Made by a program: the position numbers and the translations under genes. Source: Termitomyces sp. T153 (taxonomy: Eukaryota > Basidiomycota > Agaricomycetes > Agaricales > Lyophyllaceae). From it: DNA of 64,000 nucleotides. Shown here one piece after another: positions 34,560-45,240 of this stretch (position 1 is the first letter of the stretch; the number at the start of each line of letters is the position of its first letter). The notes under the pieces were generated by a model. It was not told the DNA's origin, made no database searches, and saw only the letters and a program-made list of their open reading frames with translations. Location of the stretch: contig JACKQL020000053.1 of NCBI GenBank assembly GCA_018296165.2, forward strand, positions 248,001 to 312,000. The letters run 5' to 3'.

Positions 34560-36640
34560 ACAATCAAATAACTCCAATGTCTATGGTCTGCCCGTGCCTG
34601 GAAACCCTTATGATTCATACGGCCCTGCCCAATTCGCCAAGGCACATTGAGTCACAGATCCAACACCAAAAGTCCCCTCCACTCCGGTTACATCCATACA
34701 ACGGCTCCCCCCACGGACACCCTCCCCAACTCACACCCAACCTCCAACCCCTCACGCAAACCGCCAAATCATCTCCCACCCCACCCTCTCTGCCAAATCC
34801 GTTCCCTCGCACAAAGTTGACCCCGACGTTGTCAGGTTCCGCTGACGACGGGGGCTCAGTACACTGGCGAGTCCTTACTGGGCGGATGCGATGTCCTGCG
34901 CTTATAACCAGGCATCTGGAGTTGGAGCGGAGGTGGGGAAAGCTTGTGAGGGGCCCCTAGGGAGAGTGGCCCAAGTAAGTCCTGAGTGATTCGGAGGGGT
35001 CTAAGACCAGAGGTACTGGTTGTTGACCCAGGGCAGGTGTCAGGGCTAGTTAGTGGGCGCACGAGTAGATTGCGGGGTAGGCGGAGGCTTCTCGGTTGAT
35101 GGGGGGCGGGGTCGGAGCTGGAGAGGGGATTACCGGGGCTTGGTGGGTTCTGGGGCCGAGCGGGTAGCGAGGTCCGGAGTGGTCATTAAGAATGTTCAGG
35201 TCGTGGCGCGTGCGCGGAGTTTGTACTGACGTAGGGAGCAAGGGAACTTCAGAGGAACAAAGGAAATATGTACAGTCGAGACGAGACGGAGACAAGACAA
35301 GACTGAAAAAAGATAGATTCGAAGCCTAGAAACAGAAATAGAGACGAGACAAGAGATGAAACATAGGAAACCGGTAAAATGTAATATCAAGACTAAAGTT
35401 CGAGGAGTTATTCTATGACTTATATACGGACTACTGGGTGCCTCCGAGGGCGGCGGATATGATGGCGGGGGTCGACGGAGCTGTGCTGAGTCAACAGGTG
35501 TCGGGTACAATCCAAGGTCGGGCCACGGCGGTATTCTGATGGGATCAGTTGGGGGCGCGGCCGCTCCGGGGACATCGTGACACTCCGGGACGGGTCGGGT
35601 AAACTAGGGTAGGGGGTCGGGGACATATGACGTGGCCAGGAACGGTGGGGGAAGGTTTCAAGGGGGTGTTGATGGCTACAGAGAGGGAGTTGCCGTCGGG
35701 GTTTGCCGGAGAAGCGTTGGAGTTGTCCAGTGTGGGCGTCAAAAGTGTGGGCGGGGTTCCGGGGAGTTAGGCGGGAAATTGGGAGGGGTTGGGGGCAGTG
35801 TCTAGGGATCTAGGGAGCGGGTCGTGACAGACGTCATCCAAAGAACAGCATCCTAAAACCTGGCAACCATCTGACCAAATGACCAACAATGTCTCCGGCA
35901 CCGCGCCAACCCTCCAACAAACAATAACGCCAACCTGCCACGAAACAGTCACCCATTGCGTGAGGATCACCAGCCCTGATGAGACCACTGAGAACGCGCT
36001 TCCCCGAAGCCCGCCTGTGGATCTGCCAACCCACTAGCAACTCCACAGACTGACAAATGTGACGACTAGCCCCAAAACCACCGAAATCAAGCTCGGCCCA
36101 ACAACCCCAACAACAGAACAAGAACCCCAGACCTAGGCTACGCTCCAACCCCAGAACCTGCTTCCGGACCTTGGTCGACTCGGCTGTCACCTCCGCCCAA
36201 CAAATAAAGGGGCCCCGACACCTCTGACCCAACCTCAACAACCCTGGAACAAGATCAAGACATCCCCGAGCTTCTAGATGGTCAAGAAAAGAATGACTAT
36301 GTACCCTCCACCCCGCCACCTCCCTCAAAGGAACCCCCAGCATAGGAGCCACCCCAAACTAACTATAGGAAAAAGGATCCTACACAAAGTAGTTCCCCTA
36401 AGTACTCTAAATTTGCTGACATGTTCATACAAGGGAGGGAGAAGCCCCACCATCATCCAGAGGACATCAATCAGCCGTTCAAGCGACCTAATGACCCAAA
36501 GAGCATACGCTCCAATATCCTTAAGGGACCTCCCCCACCTGGCTCAACGACCCAAACAACCCCGTGCCAGCCCAAAACTGCCGACCCACCCCTCTGACCC
36601 CCTCCGAACCCCTCGACACAGCTCCGGACCCTGGCAACAC
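34560..36640 (+). pseudogene. Gag-like remnant of element C, split by solo LTR I
   Basis: After removal of LTR I and one GACGT, a proline- and threonine-rich reading continues from PRTKLTPT at about 34825 into SSKEQHPKTWQPSD at 35835. Farther on, the segment YSKFADMFIQGRE (about 36405-36445) and IRSNILKGPPPPG lie in one open stretch. The position right after the 5' LTR fits gag, but I see no capsid or zinc-knuckle motif, so the identity is inferred from location only. Confidence 0.35.
34830..35829 (-). repeat. Solo LTR I with target duplication GACGT
   Basis: The plus strand reads GACGT (34825-34829), TGTCAGGTTCC...GGTCGTGACA, GACGT (35830-35834). It is one minus-oriented LTR of 1000 bp inside element C. 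It carries the primer word (aatatcaagact on the plus strand near 35383). CpG dinucleotides are frequent, consistent with recent insertion. Confidence 0.93.
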
Positions 36641-36811
36641 GACTCCGGGGCCTCCGCTCCGACTACAACATTTGATCAAGGGGACTTACGGCGCCAACAA
36701 CGATGCCCTGGTAGCCCCAACTCTGCAACATAAATCACCACCCGCCCCGAATCCCGCCCCTACACCAGGATATGTCCGTCAAACAGGGACCACATCATTG
36801 GAGCACCCAGA

Positions 36812-36890
36812 AGCAAGCCACATACGAAGTATCCTCTTTGGAGTACCCTGAAGCAGGCCACATGCAAAGTAATCTCTCGGAGTACCCTAA
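36812..36890 (+). repeat. Two-copy tandem repeat of about 40 bp
   Basis: The unit 'gaagcaagccacatacgaag...ggagtaccct' occurs twice in a row with a few changes. It lies in the interior of element C and has no evident function. Confidence 0.5.
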
Positions 36891-38147
36891 AGGTTGCTGA
36901 TGCCTTCTCCAAGAAGCGAGTGGTGCCTCTCCCCACTGCCATTCCGCATTTGCAACAATCTCCGGGCCGCTCCGGAACATGAATGAAGAGTTGCCTCAAC
37001 CCTGCCGCGACTCCTGGGGAGCCCCACTCCAGTGCCTCCCTGCGGCCGACCTCCCCACTGCTGCCCAACAACCGTGAACAACCAACAAACCCCCACCGAG
37101 TGACCCTTGTGTCGACTCCGGGACCACCCACTTCTTCCCCGATGAAGGAACCACCGACCCCCAGACCTCCAAACTCTAGGGAGTATCAGAAATATGTAAG
37201 ACCCCTCTGTCCATCTTGGGACTTACCTTTGGTCAGGGAAGCAATGTCATGTAGATGATCCGGAACCTCAAATTTTGGCTCCGGACCCGAAGGAACTGGT
37301 CGGGACTGATCACCCCGCATCCTGCCCCCTTGGTCCTCAACACTCCGGAGCACACCAAAGCACCACTTGAACATGCCTGCCCACAGACGCAACACTCCGG
37401 AACACGACCTCAACCTGGGCCAGCTATGCCGCGAGGACAAACCTTGCCCCACCGACCCCCACCAATGAAGAAGGCCCCGCCGCCTTCGCCACCAGCACCG
37501 GCATAAGGGCCAGATCACGGGAAGAACCCTGTCCCCCCGCCAACCTCACTGCCAAAAAGACCAAAGCCCGAACCTGCTGGACACCCGTGAAAGATTCAAA
37601 GGTCCACCCTCCAACACCAACATGGCGCACGTCCCCGCCGCAGACCAAAGAAAACCCCTACACCCCTGGTCGGAAATTCCGAGAATCAAACTCAATACAA
37701 CACCCCAAAATGCCACAGAACTCCACCGGAGAACTCCCACCACCCCCGCCGGACCTCGGGAGCCCTCCCTGCGATACCCCGCCCCATTCCGACAAACCCC
37801 GGGACTAGCCAGTACAGATAGGCACTAGTGGGCATAACCCCCGCCTCTGGATTCACTAGGGGTTCAACTCCCTCTCACACCCCTGCGTGTTTCGCTTACT
37901 TTGCCCTCATACAAACTAAAACCTCACTTCACATGCCCAGGGACCAAGAAAGGGACATGTTTGCATACCAAAATTATATATATACAAAAGGCAAGGGAGG
38001 CAGCAAGTCCGAGAGCAACAAGAAACGGGGCCGCACCCATCTCACTCCCTCCCTGGACCCCCCAGCAACCCTACCCCCAGGTCGACTTCCATCTGGGCCT
38101 GCACCACTGCTAAGACCTCCACCAACCCCAGCAAGGCCTCCCCCGTG
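36891..38147 (+). other. Interior of element C without recognisable protein
   Basis: Proline-rich frames on the plus strand match the proline-rich stretch of element 1 in position (37690-38110 resembles 1-440). None shows a domain. A short AT tract (ttatatatatac) is at about 37975. Confidence 0.4.
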
Positions 38148-38920
38148 TCAGCTGCCACCTCCCACCATGACCCTGGGGCCACCGCATTGCGTCGCCAATG
38201 CCCCGCCAACAACCTCTCCAATCACACCATCCCCTGCTGCAACTCCAGAGGCTGAACCGCGGACCCCTGCATCAACCCGTCCTGAATCAACGCGAACACC
38301 ATGGAGGCACCATCCAAGAGGACCCGATGCTCCTGCACCCAGCCTAAACCCAGAAAATGAACCGTCAGTAACAAACGGAGGAACAGGAGACAACTCATGA
38401 AGGATTCCCGTGTGCCCTGAAGCGGCCTTGTTGGCCAACCAATCCTCCCTCCGCCTCGCCGCCTCCAGCTCCACCCACAACGCATCTCCCTCCGGAACTC
38501 ATCCCCACCCCTCCACCTCCCCCGCGGGCTGCCCCTCCATCTGCATCAGATGCTCCCACAAACCCCGCACCTCTAACGCTCACTCCGTCACCATGCGCAC
38601 CGAAGTGTTCCTCTCCCGCTCCATCGCCTCTTTCTCCGTCCGCACCACATCACAGTCCTCCCTTGCCCGTCAGAGCTCACCCTCCCATACTGCCAATGAC
38701 GTCGTCAAAGCCTCCACCTGCTTGTGAAGAAAGACCTCCGTGATCGAAGGAATAGGCACGGGGGGACTCAACAACCATTCTGAGGGAACGCCTGGGGTAG
38801 GAGAAAAAAGGAAAGACTCCGGAAGCTCCGCTGATGACTCGCACCCACGCGGCCTCTTGCTGGGTCCCGCCCCCGAGGGTGGGGAGGCTCAACGCTTCCC
38901 CCAAATCACCGCCGAGGATG
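38148..38920 (-). pseudogene. Antisense transposon ORF with coiled-coil-like product (copy 3)
   Basis: Read on the minus strand from about 38920: KR-stop-ASPPSGAGPSKRP, then EVFLHKQVEALTTSLAVWEG, EREDC-like charged stretch, LWEHLMQMEG, WVELEAARRREDWLANKAASG and a longer C-terminal tail than copy 1, ending near 38148. Four in-frame TGA codons interrupt it. At the one directly comparable site (EL-stop-RAR) copy 1 has CAA, so both are explained by a CGA arginine codon that lost its CpG on opposite strands. The C-terminal 110 codons are still open. The function is unknown. Confidence 0.55.
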
Positions 38921-39370
38921 CCCCCTTTCCCTTCAGCAACGCGGGACAAAACTTGGTCCGTTTCAGAACCTCCGGAAAATCCACCACCACCACCACAGAC
39001 GACTCTACAAAAGCCCCGTCAATCATCCCGAAAAGACAAGTTGACACTACTTACAACTCCAGTCCCTGACGCTAGCGCGGCGCCAATGCTCAAACTCCTC
39101 CCCCCCACTGTCGTACACCACCACCTCGTCCAAATCGGTGGGAGAGATTACTGGATTGCTGGGGGAAGACATGACGAAATTTGGGAAGTTCCGGGGTATG
39201 TCCAAAGCTTTTAATTGATTGAGGAGAACCCTGACGAAGCGGCGGCCACGCTTTGACTTTGTCTCCCACGCCGCTATCACTCGCTGCAGATTGATCAATA
39301 TTGCTCAGCTTCGACTCCCACACCCTGCCGACCCCCGTCTGGCTCCCCGCATCTTGAAGGGTCTCGACGC

Positions 39371-39384
39371 TGAAGGGGGGGTGA
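39371..39384 (+). other. Polypurine tract of element C
   Basis: The run tgaagggggggtga directly precedes the TG of the 3' LTR at 39385. It is identical to the tract of element 1. Confidence 0.85.
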
Positions 39385-39950
39385 TGTCACAACCTGTCCC
39401 CTGGACCCCCGCACATTGTCCAGCAACCCCCCGATTCCCCAATAACCACCGATGCTCCACTGAACTGCCGCCCATGCCCCATGCCTATTTCAGTTAGCCC
39501 CGACGCAACCCTGGCTAACTCCGATGCCTCCCCGGCTAACTCCGACGGCCCCCTGGCCAACTTCGACACCTTCCCCGCAGCCACTGACACTTACCCTGGA
39601 TCTCCCAAACCCCGAGAACCATCCCTGCTGTTCCCGATCTTCACCACCCATCTGTCAGGACCACAGTCCTGGAGGGGGACTCTTACAGGAGCCAAAACCA
39701 CCTTGGGGAGGTGATGCCAACAGCAAGTATGTAAATAGGGAAAGAAACTAAGAGACTAAGAAATGAGAGCAAGTAATGAATGGAGAGAAGATCAGATAAC
39801 AATAGAACACAAACAAGATATCAGGTAATGTCAAGGCTGGGGTGTAGCTACAGACTAAGGGACCTTATATAGCTGTAGGACACTGCCAAAAGGAGAAGAT
39901 GGAAGTGATCTAAGTCATGAGAAAGCGATCTGGAACAAGGGAAGCAATCC

Positions 39951-40160
39951 TGGAAGTGATCTGGAACAGGTGGAAGTGATCTGGAACAGGTGGAAGTGAT
40001 CTGGAACAGGTGGGAGTGATCTGGAACAGGTGGAAGTGATCTGGAACAGGTGGGAGTGATCTGGAACCTGTGAAAGTGATCTGGAACCTGTGGAAGTAAT
40101 CTGGAACCTGTGGAAGTGATCTGGAACCTGTGGAAGTGATCTGGAACCTGTGGAAAGGAT
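39951..40160 (-). repeat. 20-bp tandem repeat array in the TRIM 3' LTR (about 10 units)
   Basis: The unit on the plus strand is ctggaacaggtggaagtgat with a second variant ctggaacctgtggaagtgat. The two variants are grouped: 'acagg' units first, 'acctg' units after. The array makes up nearly a third of the LTR. Confidence 0.9.
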
Positions 40161-40816
40161 CTGTGCCTGTGGGAATGATCTGGAACAGGAAAAGCGGTCC
40201 TAGAGGTGGCTAAAACCTGGATGTGGCTGAAACAGGACTGTGGCTAAGATCTGGGGGTGTGGCTGAGATCTAGAGAGGGACTGTGTAGAATCTGAGGTTG
40301 GATAATGGTGAAGGGAAGGGGGGAATGGAATGGGTCATGACAGTACTCCCCCTTCAAGCATCGAGCCCTCGAGATGTGTGTGTAGTGATTCTGAGATTCT
40401 GAGGAGTGTGGAAGAGTGTTGGGAAGGGAAGAAGCATGGGGAAAGACCAGGAGGGTGTCCAAAGTGAGTGCCAATCTGTACTTGCAATAACCACTGTGAA
40501 GAAGGTGCAAGAGTCAACTCCACAGATACTGGAGCCATCCTATTACTTCCCAACTAAGGCTGAAGCAAAGGGTGGACAGTGCTGGAGCATGTAAATGCAT
40601 CCAAAATCAACCCCATGGAATACCAGTGCTACCCCAGTAACTCTGAGCCTGGATAGAGGTGTGGGGGGAATAGAAATGGGGGAGCCAACTCTATGGGATT
40701 ACTAGTGCCATCCTCAAACTCCCCAATGAAGGCTGAAGTGGAGGAGGGATAGAAATAGAGTGGGTAAGACATACAAGCTGCCATCACAACCTGGGGGGTG
40801 GTGCAGCCTTGACATT

Positions 40817-41536
40817 TGTCAGGACCACAGTCCTGGAGGGGGACTCTTACAGGAGCCAAAACCACCTTGGGGAGGTGATGCCAACAGCAAGTATGTAAAT
40901 AGGGAAAGAAACTAAGAGACTAAGAAATGATGAATGGAGAGAAGATCAGATAACAATAGAACACAAACAAGATATCAGGTAATGTCAAGGCTGGGGTGTA
41001 GCTACAGACTAAGGGACCTTATATAGCTGTAGGACACTGCCAAAAGGAGAAGATGGAAGTGATCTAAGTCATGAGAAAGCGATCTGGAACAAGGGAAGCA
41101 ATCCTGGAAGTGATCTGGAACAGGTGGGAGTGATCTGGAACAGGTGGAAGTGATCTGGAACAGGTGGGAGTGATCTGGAACAGGTGGGAGTGATCTGGAA
41201 CAGGTGGGAGTGATCTGGAACAGGTGGAAGTGATCTGGAACCTGTGAAAGTGATCTGGAACCTGTGAAAGTGATCTGGAACCTGTGGAAGTGATCTGGAA
41301 CCTGTGGAAGTGATCTGGAACCTGTGGAAGTGATCTGGAACCTGTGGAAAGGATCTGTGCCTGTGGGAATGATCTGGAACAGGAAAAGCAGTCCTAGAGG
41401 TGGCTAAAACCTGGATGTGGCTGAAACAGGACTGTGGCTAAGATCTGGGGGTGTGGCTGAGATCCAGAGAGGGACTGTGTAGAATCTGAGGTTGGATAAT
41501 GGTGAAGGGAAGGGGGGAATGGAATGGGTCATGACA
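40817..41536 (-). repeat. 5' LTR of the TRIM-like element
   Basis: It is 720 bp against 690 bp for the 3' LTR. The difference is explained by two extra 20-bp units (+40) and a 10-bp deletion near 40929. The TATA box (minus-strand CTATATAAGG at 41026-41017) lies about 30 bases upstream of CAGCCTTGACATT (40993-40981), the complement of the primer site. Confidence 0.88.
41115..41354 (-). repeat. 20-bp tandem repeat array in the TRIM 5' LTR (about 12 units)
   Basis: It has the same 20-bp unit and the same two variants as at 39951-40160, but with two more units. It is a direct example of repeat-number change between LTRs that were identical at insertion. Confidence 0.9.
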
Positions 41537-42435
41537 CCATCATCAACTCAACACCCTGGTTCCTCCGACCCATTCCAGAGTATCACAACAACCTCAGGGC
41601 GACCCGCGTTCCCCAATGATCCCATCAACGTATCAGTGCAGCCCAATCCTCAATCGCAACCAACACCCACCCACTCTGTCGAGCTCTGCCAAGCCCCGCC
41701 GCCGCAGCCGACGTACCCCGAAGTTCTCCGGTAGTCAGTATATAAGCCGTCGAGTAGCTCTTCATACTCTAGTCTTGATATTGCTTAACGTTACCTATGG
41801 TCTGATTGTTTCCTTCTCGTGTTTTGTGTTTCGTGTTTCATGTCTTGTTTTCTTATCTCAGTCTCCCAGTCTTATCTCAGTCTCCCGGTCTTGTCTCATC
41901 TCCATTCCGTTATCGTTCTTGTTATTGTTTTGTACCTCCACTCGAATCTACTCTTGTTCCATATCATTTTGTCTGATGCAGTCTTGGTGACTCCATCCGA
42001 CCATTGTGCCCAAGTCTTCATCAACCTTAATGACCTTACAAACTCCGCAGTTACGATTACAAACCCCGACACTCCTTCACCAGGTCTGAACCTCGCTCTT
42101 CACTCGGTCCCAGACTCCATCAACTCCAATTGATCTCCCATCAAACCCCGGCTCTGCTCCCATTGATCACACAGCCGCCTACTCCTTCGCTTCCGCAAAT
42201 CTCCCATACGGTCTTCTGCCTGAACCCCGCCAAGACCGTCCCGTTTCCTTGCAATCCAACTTCTCCGGACCTCCCCAGATCTGTCTGGATCACATCCCAC
42301 TGACTATCCACACAAGCCATCAGTGCCCAGAACGTTTTCGAGTGTTCGGTTACCAGTGCAAGGGGATCACGCCCGCCTAGTAAGGACTCGCCCAGTGCAG
42401 CTGAGCCCCCGAGGTCAGCGGAACCTGACAGTGAT

Positions 42436-43930
42436 CTGCTATCAAAGCATGTTTATGTCCATGCTAACCTTCCACTGAATGACACCTCTTCCCTACTTTG
42501 CATCAACTCCTCATTGAACACAGTGGCATGGAGGCATCACTTACACTTATCCTAGTCAAACTTTTGTATTTACTCTAATCCAAATCAATCAATTTGGTGC
42601 TAATCTCAGCTTGATGGGTGACCACACAGTGAACCAACATTGCACCAACCTCAGATCTGCTCTTACCAGCCCCTCCAGCATTGCCTCTCTCTGCTGACAT
42701 TTTTGCACAAGTAGCTAGTGGGCAAACATGTAGACTATTTGTCTCATCACTGTTCAACAACTTTTACACATTGCTCATCAAGGCAGTAACTCAAAAATGT
42801 TAATCAACTTGAAAGTGTGTCACATAGTGGGAAAGGACAACATTAAAGCCAATTTATTATCTTGATTGCTCTTCAATGAGTATCAACAAAAATTTCCTAC
42901 AGACCATGTATGCCAATTTGAGCCTCCAAGGGGCCTTCTGCTGATGCAATGGAGAACATGCTTTTGAGTGCAATGGGTGGATTGTCAAACAACAGATTGG
43001 CAGTTTGCCCTCATATGAAATTGAGATGCTCTTACTTTACACCTGCAGATCCAAGCTATAGAGTAATCTACTGCAAGCAGATATGCAACAGGTGCTTGTG
43101 ACTCTATGAAATTTTGCATTAACCACAATCTTCCACTTGACCCTACTCCACAGTCATTGGCTCAATATAGAACTTACACTTCAAGATTTATAGCTTCAGG
43201 CCCAAAGTATTTGACAGGACTTCAACACTTCATTTGTGATTTTTATCCAGACTTCAATAACAACAGGGCACATCCTTTAGTTCAAGGAGATATCAGAGGT
43301 TCAAAGAAAGTATGCACTAATCCAGTCCATAGGAAACAACCTCTATGCCCACATCACCTCACAGCATTTGTAATTTTGGCCCAACACACAGCAGAATGTG
43401 ATGACTTGCTCTTTGCAGCAATGATGTCATGCTGTTTTTATGCATGTCATAGATCAGGCAAGCTTGTCAAGAAAACCATAGAAAAACCATCTGATTGGAG
43501 GAAGGTCATTAAAAGGTCATCTTTAAAATTTACTCTAGGCTATGTCAGATACCACCTTCCATACCATAAAGCCAACCCATTCTTTCATGGTACTGATATT
43601 TTGTTCATTCATCAAGATATAGCAGATCCAGTATCTCTTCTACAAGAATATGTGGAAAGACAAGACAAAATTCACAGTCTTTGGCATGCTCTATTCATTA
43701 GGAAGATGGTTCTCTTCCTACAAGATCATGGCTCAAATCAAAGTTATTCTCCTTTGTCAATCATTCATTTGGGGGACACTCAGCTCAAGCAAGGGGTGCT
43801 ACATACTATGCTTCTTTGGGAATATCTGAAGACATCATCAAAGCTCTCAGATGTTCGTTATCTGGGGCTTGGACAAGCTATATACATGAAAACCCCTGCA
43901 TCAGAATGTCTCTGCAACTAGCAGCCCTGA
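42436..43930 (+). pseudogene. DIRS-like element remnant: RNase H tail and tyrosine recombinase
   Basis: The segment 42800-42870 reads LKVCHIVGKDNIKANLLS, like the RNase H/tether end of DIRS-type polyproteins (HxxGxDNxxAD-LSR). The frame 43106-43921 is the tyrosine recombinase: KFCINHNLPLDPTPQSL (N-terminal helical part), CHRSGKL (first catalytic Arg), WRKVIKRSS, YHLPYHKANPFFHG. A frameshift near 43740-43780 moves the rest to another frame, which reads GGHSAQARGATYYASLGIS and then AWTSYIHENP with the catalytic Tyr, ending at about 43941. The usual H-x-x-R has Gln at the Arg place. Tyrosine recombinases insert these elements without target duplications. Inactive. Confidence 0.8.
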
Positions 43931-43944
43931 AAAAACATTGTTAA

Positions 43945-45240
43945 ATGAATATCCATCTCCTTTCAGCTACTCATCACATCACTTTTCTCCTTCCTTTCAC
44001 CTACTTGTCACATCTCTTTTCTCACTACCACCCCACCACACTCCTTTTCAGCCAATTTATAGCCTTGGACTTATTACCACATCAGAAAAATCTAAAAGTG
44101 GCTGCTTTGGTGGCTGATACACACTAATCTTATCTCTCCATCTCAATAAGAAATCCCCATTTCATGCATTGAGCTGCAGAGGTCATTGTAATCATGGGTT
44201 CCAGGGGTAAGGAGCAATCTTGGAGACCTCTGTGCAGCAAAGTCTTTTCATCAAAACCCTCCAAAACAAAATCACAATAATTGGATTCAATGGTCATTTT
44301 CAGCTTAGTGCTAGTGTATGGTGGATACTGGGCTGAAAACAGTAGGGCTTGAGGTCTCACATCTAGTCAGTTATGCAACAGTTTTGCATCTGTTATCTGT
44401 GCAGCAGTCTTGCACTCATACATCCACTGCCATTGCTTAGATGAACATTCAGCAGTCACTCAGTTGCAGACTACAGCCTCATTGCCTTTGCAGTGTAGCA
44501 ATTATTCTTCTGTAAAACTTTGTTCAGTCAGAATCACTACTCTACAAAGGTAAGCTATGTTCAGTTCATCTGATAAGTCTTATATTTATTGTTGACCACA
44601 GTATCTCAGCACAAACTTGCTATCATAAGTATTTTATCATCTGGCAAAGTTTGTTTTTCAGTAAGCCAAATGCAGTTCATTCAAAAACAAGCAGTTTACT
44701 TACCAGGCAACAATTTGTTCATCAGAACTTCTAGTTGCTTAGCCATATAATTTTTGAACACCCTCCCACCACTCCCTCATGTTTGTTACATTTTTCTTTT
44801 TATCTGTTTTTCTTTGTCCTATCACTAAACAGTCATATCTTGATTACTCTGCTACCACTTACATTACACATACAGTAGCAAGCCCTAGCCAATACACGCT
44901 AATCTTATCTCTCCATCTCAATAAAAAATCCCCATTTCACACATTGAGCTGCAGAGGTCAATTGCCATGAAAGTGTGCCTCCCTCCAGCTAAGCTGGGAT
45001 CCTTTAGGAACTAACATCTTCATGGATTCCTCATTGATGATGCACTTGCTGCAAGCTTGATGAACTCACTGGCTTCCTCCAGTTGGCATCTGCAGCCTGT
45101 ATGACTTTGCCACTTTGTTTCCCTCTTCCCCCTTCACCACTCAATGCATCTAAAAGTCTGCTTGCCACAAGATCTGATGGTGGCACAGCATTGCTCCAGT
45201 TTGGATTGGAATACACACCCTCTCTTTCTCATATCACAGA
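43945..45240. repeat. Spacer with a duplicated 70-bp segment (possible DIRS-type end repeat)
   Basis: The stretch 'ctaatcttatctctccatctc...attgagctgcagaggtca' occurs at about 44125-44185 and again at about 44905-44960, 780 bases apart, in the same orientation. 'ccaccccaccacactcc' (44030) and 'ccctcccaccactccctc' (44762) precede each copy. This could be the split direct repeats of a Ngaro/DIRS-type element or a partial local duplication. No gene is seen. Confidence 0.45.

Larger units (their letters stand above)
39653..41536 (-). mobile_element. TRIM-like non-autonomous LTR retrotransposon with target duplication CCATC
   Basis: Two nearly identical direct LTRs (39653-40342 and 40817-41536) enclose only 474 bases. 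CCATC flanks both ends (39648-39652 and 41537-41541). On the minus strand the 5' LTR is 41536-40817, the primer site AATGTCAAGGCTG abuts it at 40816-40804, and a polypurine tract (gaagggggagtac) abuts the 3' LTR at about 40343-40356. The interior codes for nothing recognisable. LTR ends (TGTCATGACCC...GGTCCTGACA) resemble those of the large family, suggesting that the same enzymes move it. High LTR identity means that it is one of the youngest insertions here. Confidence 0.9.
33311..42430 (+). mobile_element. Complete non-autonomous chromovirus relative (element C) with target duplication GTGAT
   Basis: It is bounded by GTGAT on both sides (33306-33310 and 42431-42435). It has a 5' LTR (33311-34504), a self-priming site (34506-34517), an interior lacking any recognisable protease, reverse transcriptase or integrase, a polypurine tract (39371-39384) and a 3' LTR (39385-42430). 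Two later insertions sit inside: solo LTR I (34830-35829) in the interior and a TRIM-like element (39653-41536) in the 3' LTR. Without these, the element is about 6.2 kb with an interior near 3.9 kb. It shares LTR ends and 3' region with elements 1 and D, so it was probably mobilised in trans. CpG content is clearly higher than in the older copies, which suggests a younger insertion. Confidence 0.9.
39385..42430 (+). repeat. 3' LTR of element C (LTR J), interrupted by the TRIM-like element
   Basis: The LTR is made of 39385-39652 and 41542-42430 (with one CCATC duplication), about 1.16 kb in total. It matches the 5' LTR (33311-34504) closely through the end GCGGAACCTGACA. The differences are mostly C/T and G/A changes plus repeat-number changes in two small tandem repeats. 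Confidence 0.92.

Noticed and set aside
35834..36352. 172-codon minus-strand open frame in the interior of element C
   Set aside because: It is the shadow of a GC-rich, proline-rich plus-strand stretch. No motif is seen and no counterpart was found in the other copies.
39951..41354. Regular 20-bp repeats that could suggest a CRISPR array
   Set aside because: The units are contiguous with no spacers, and they lie inside the LTRs of a eukaryotic retrotransposon.
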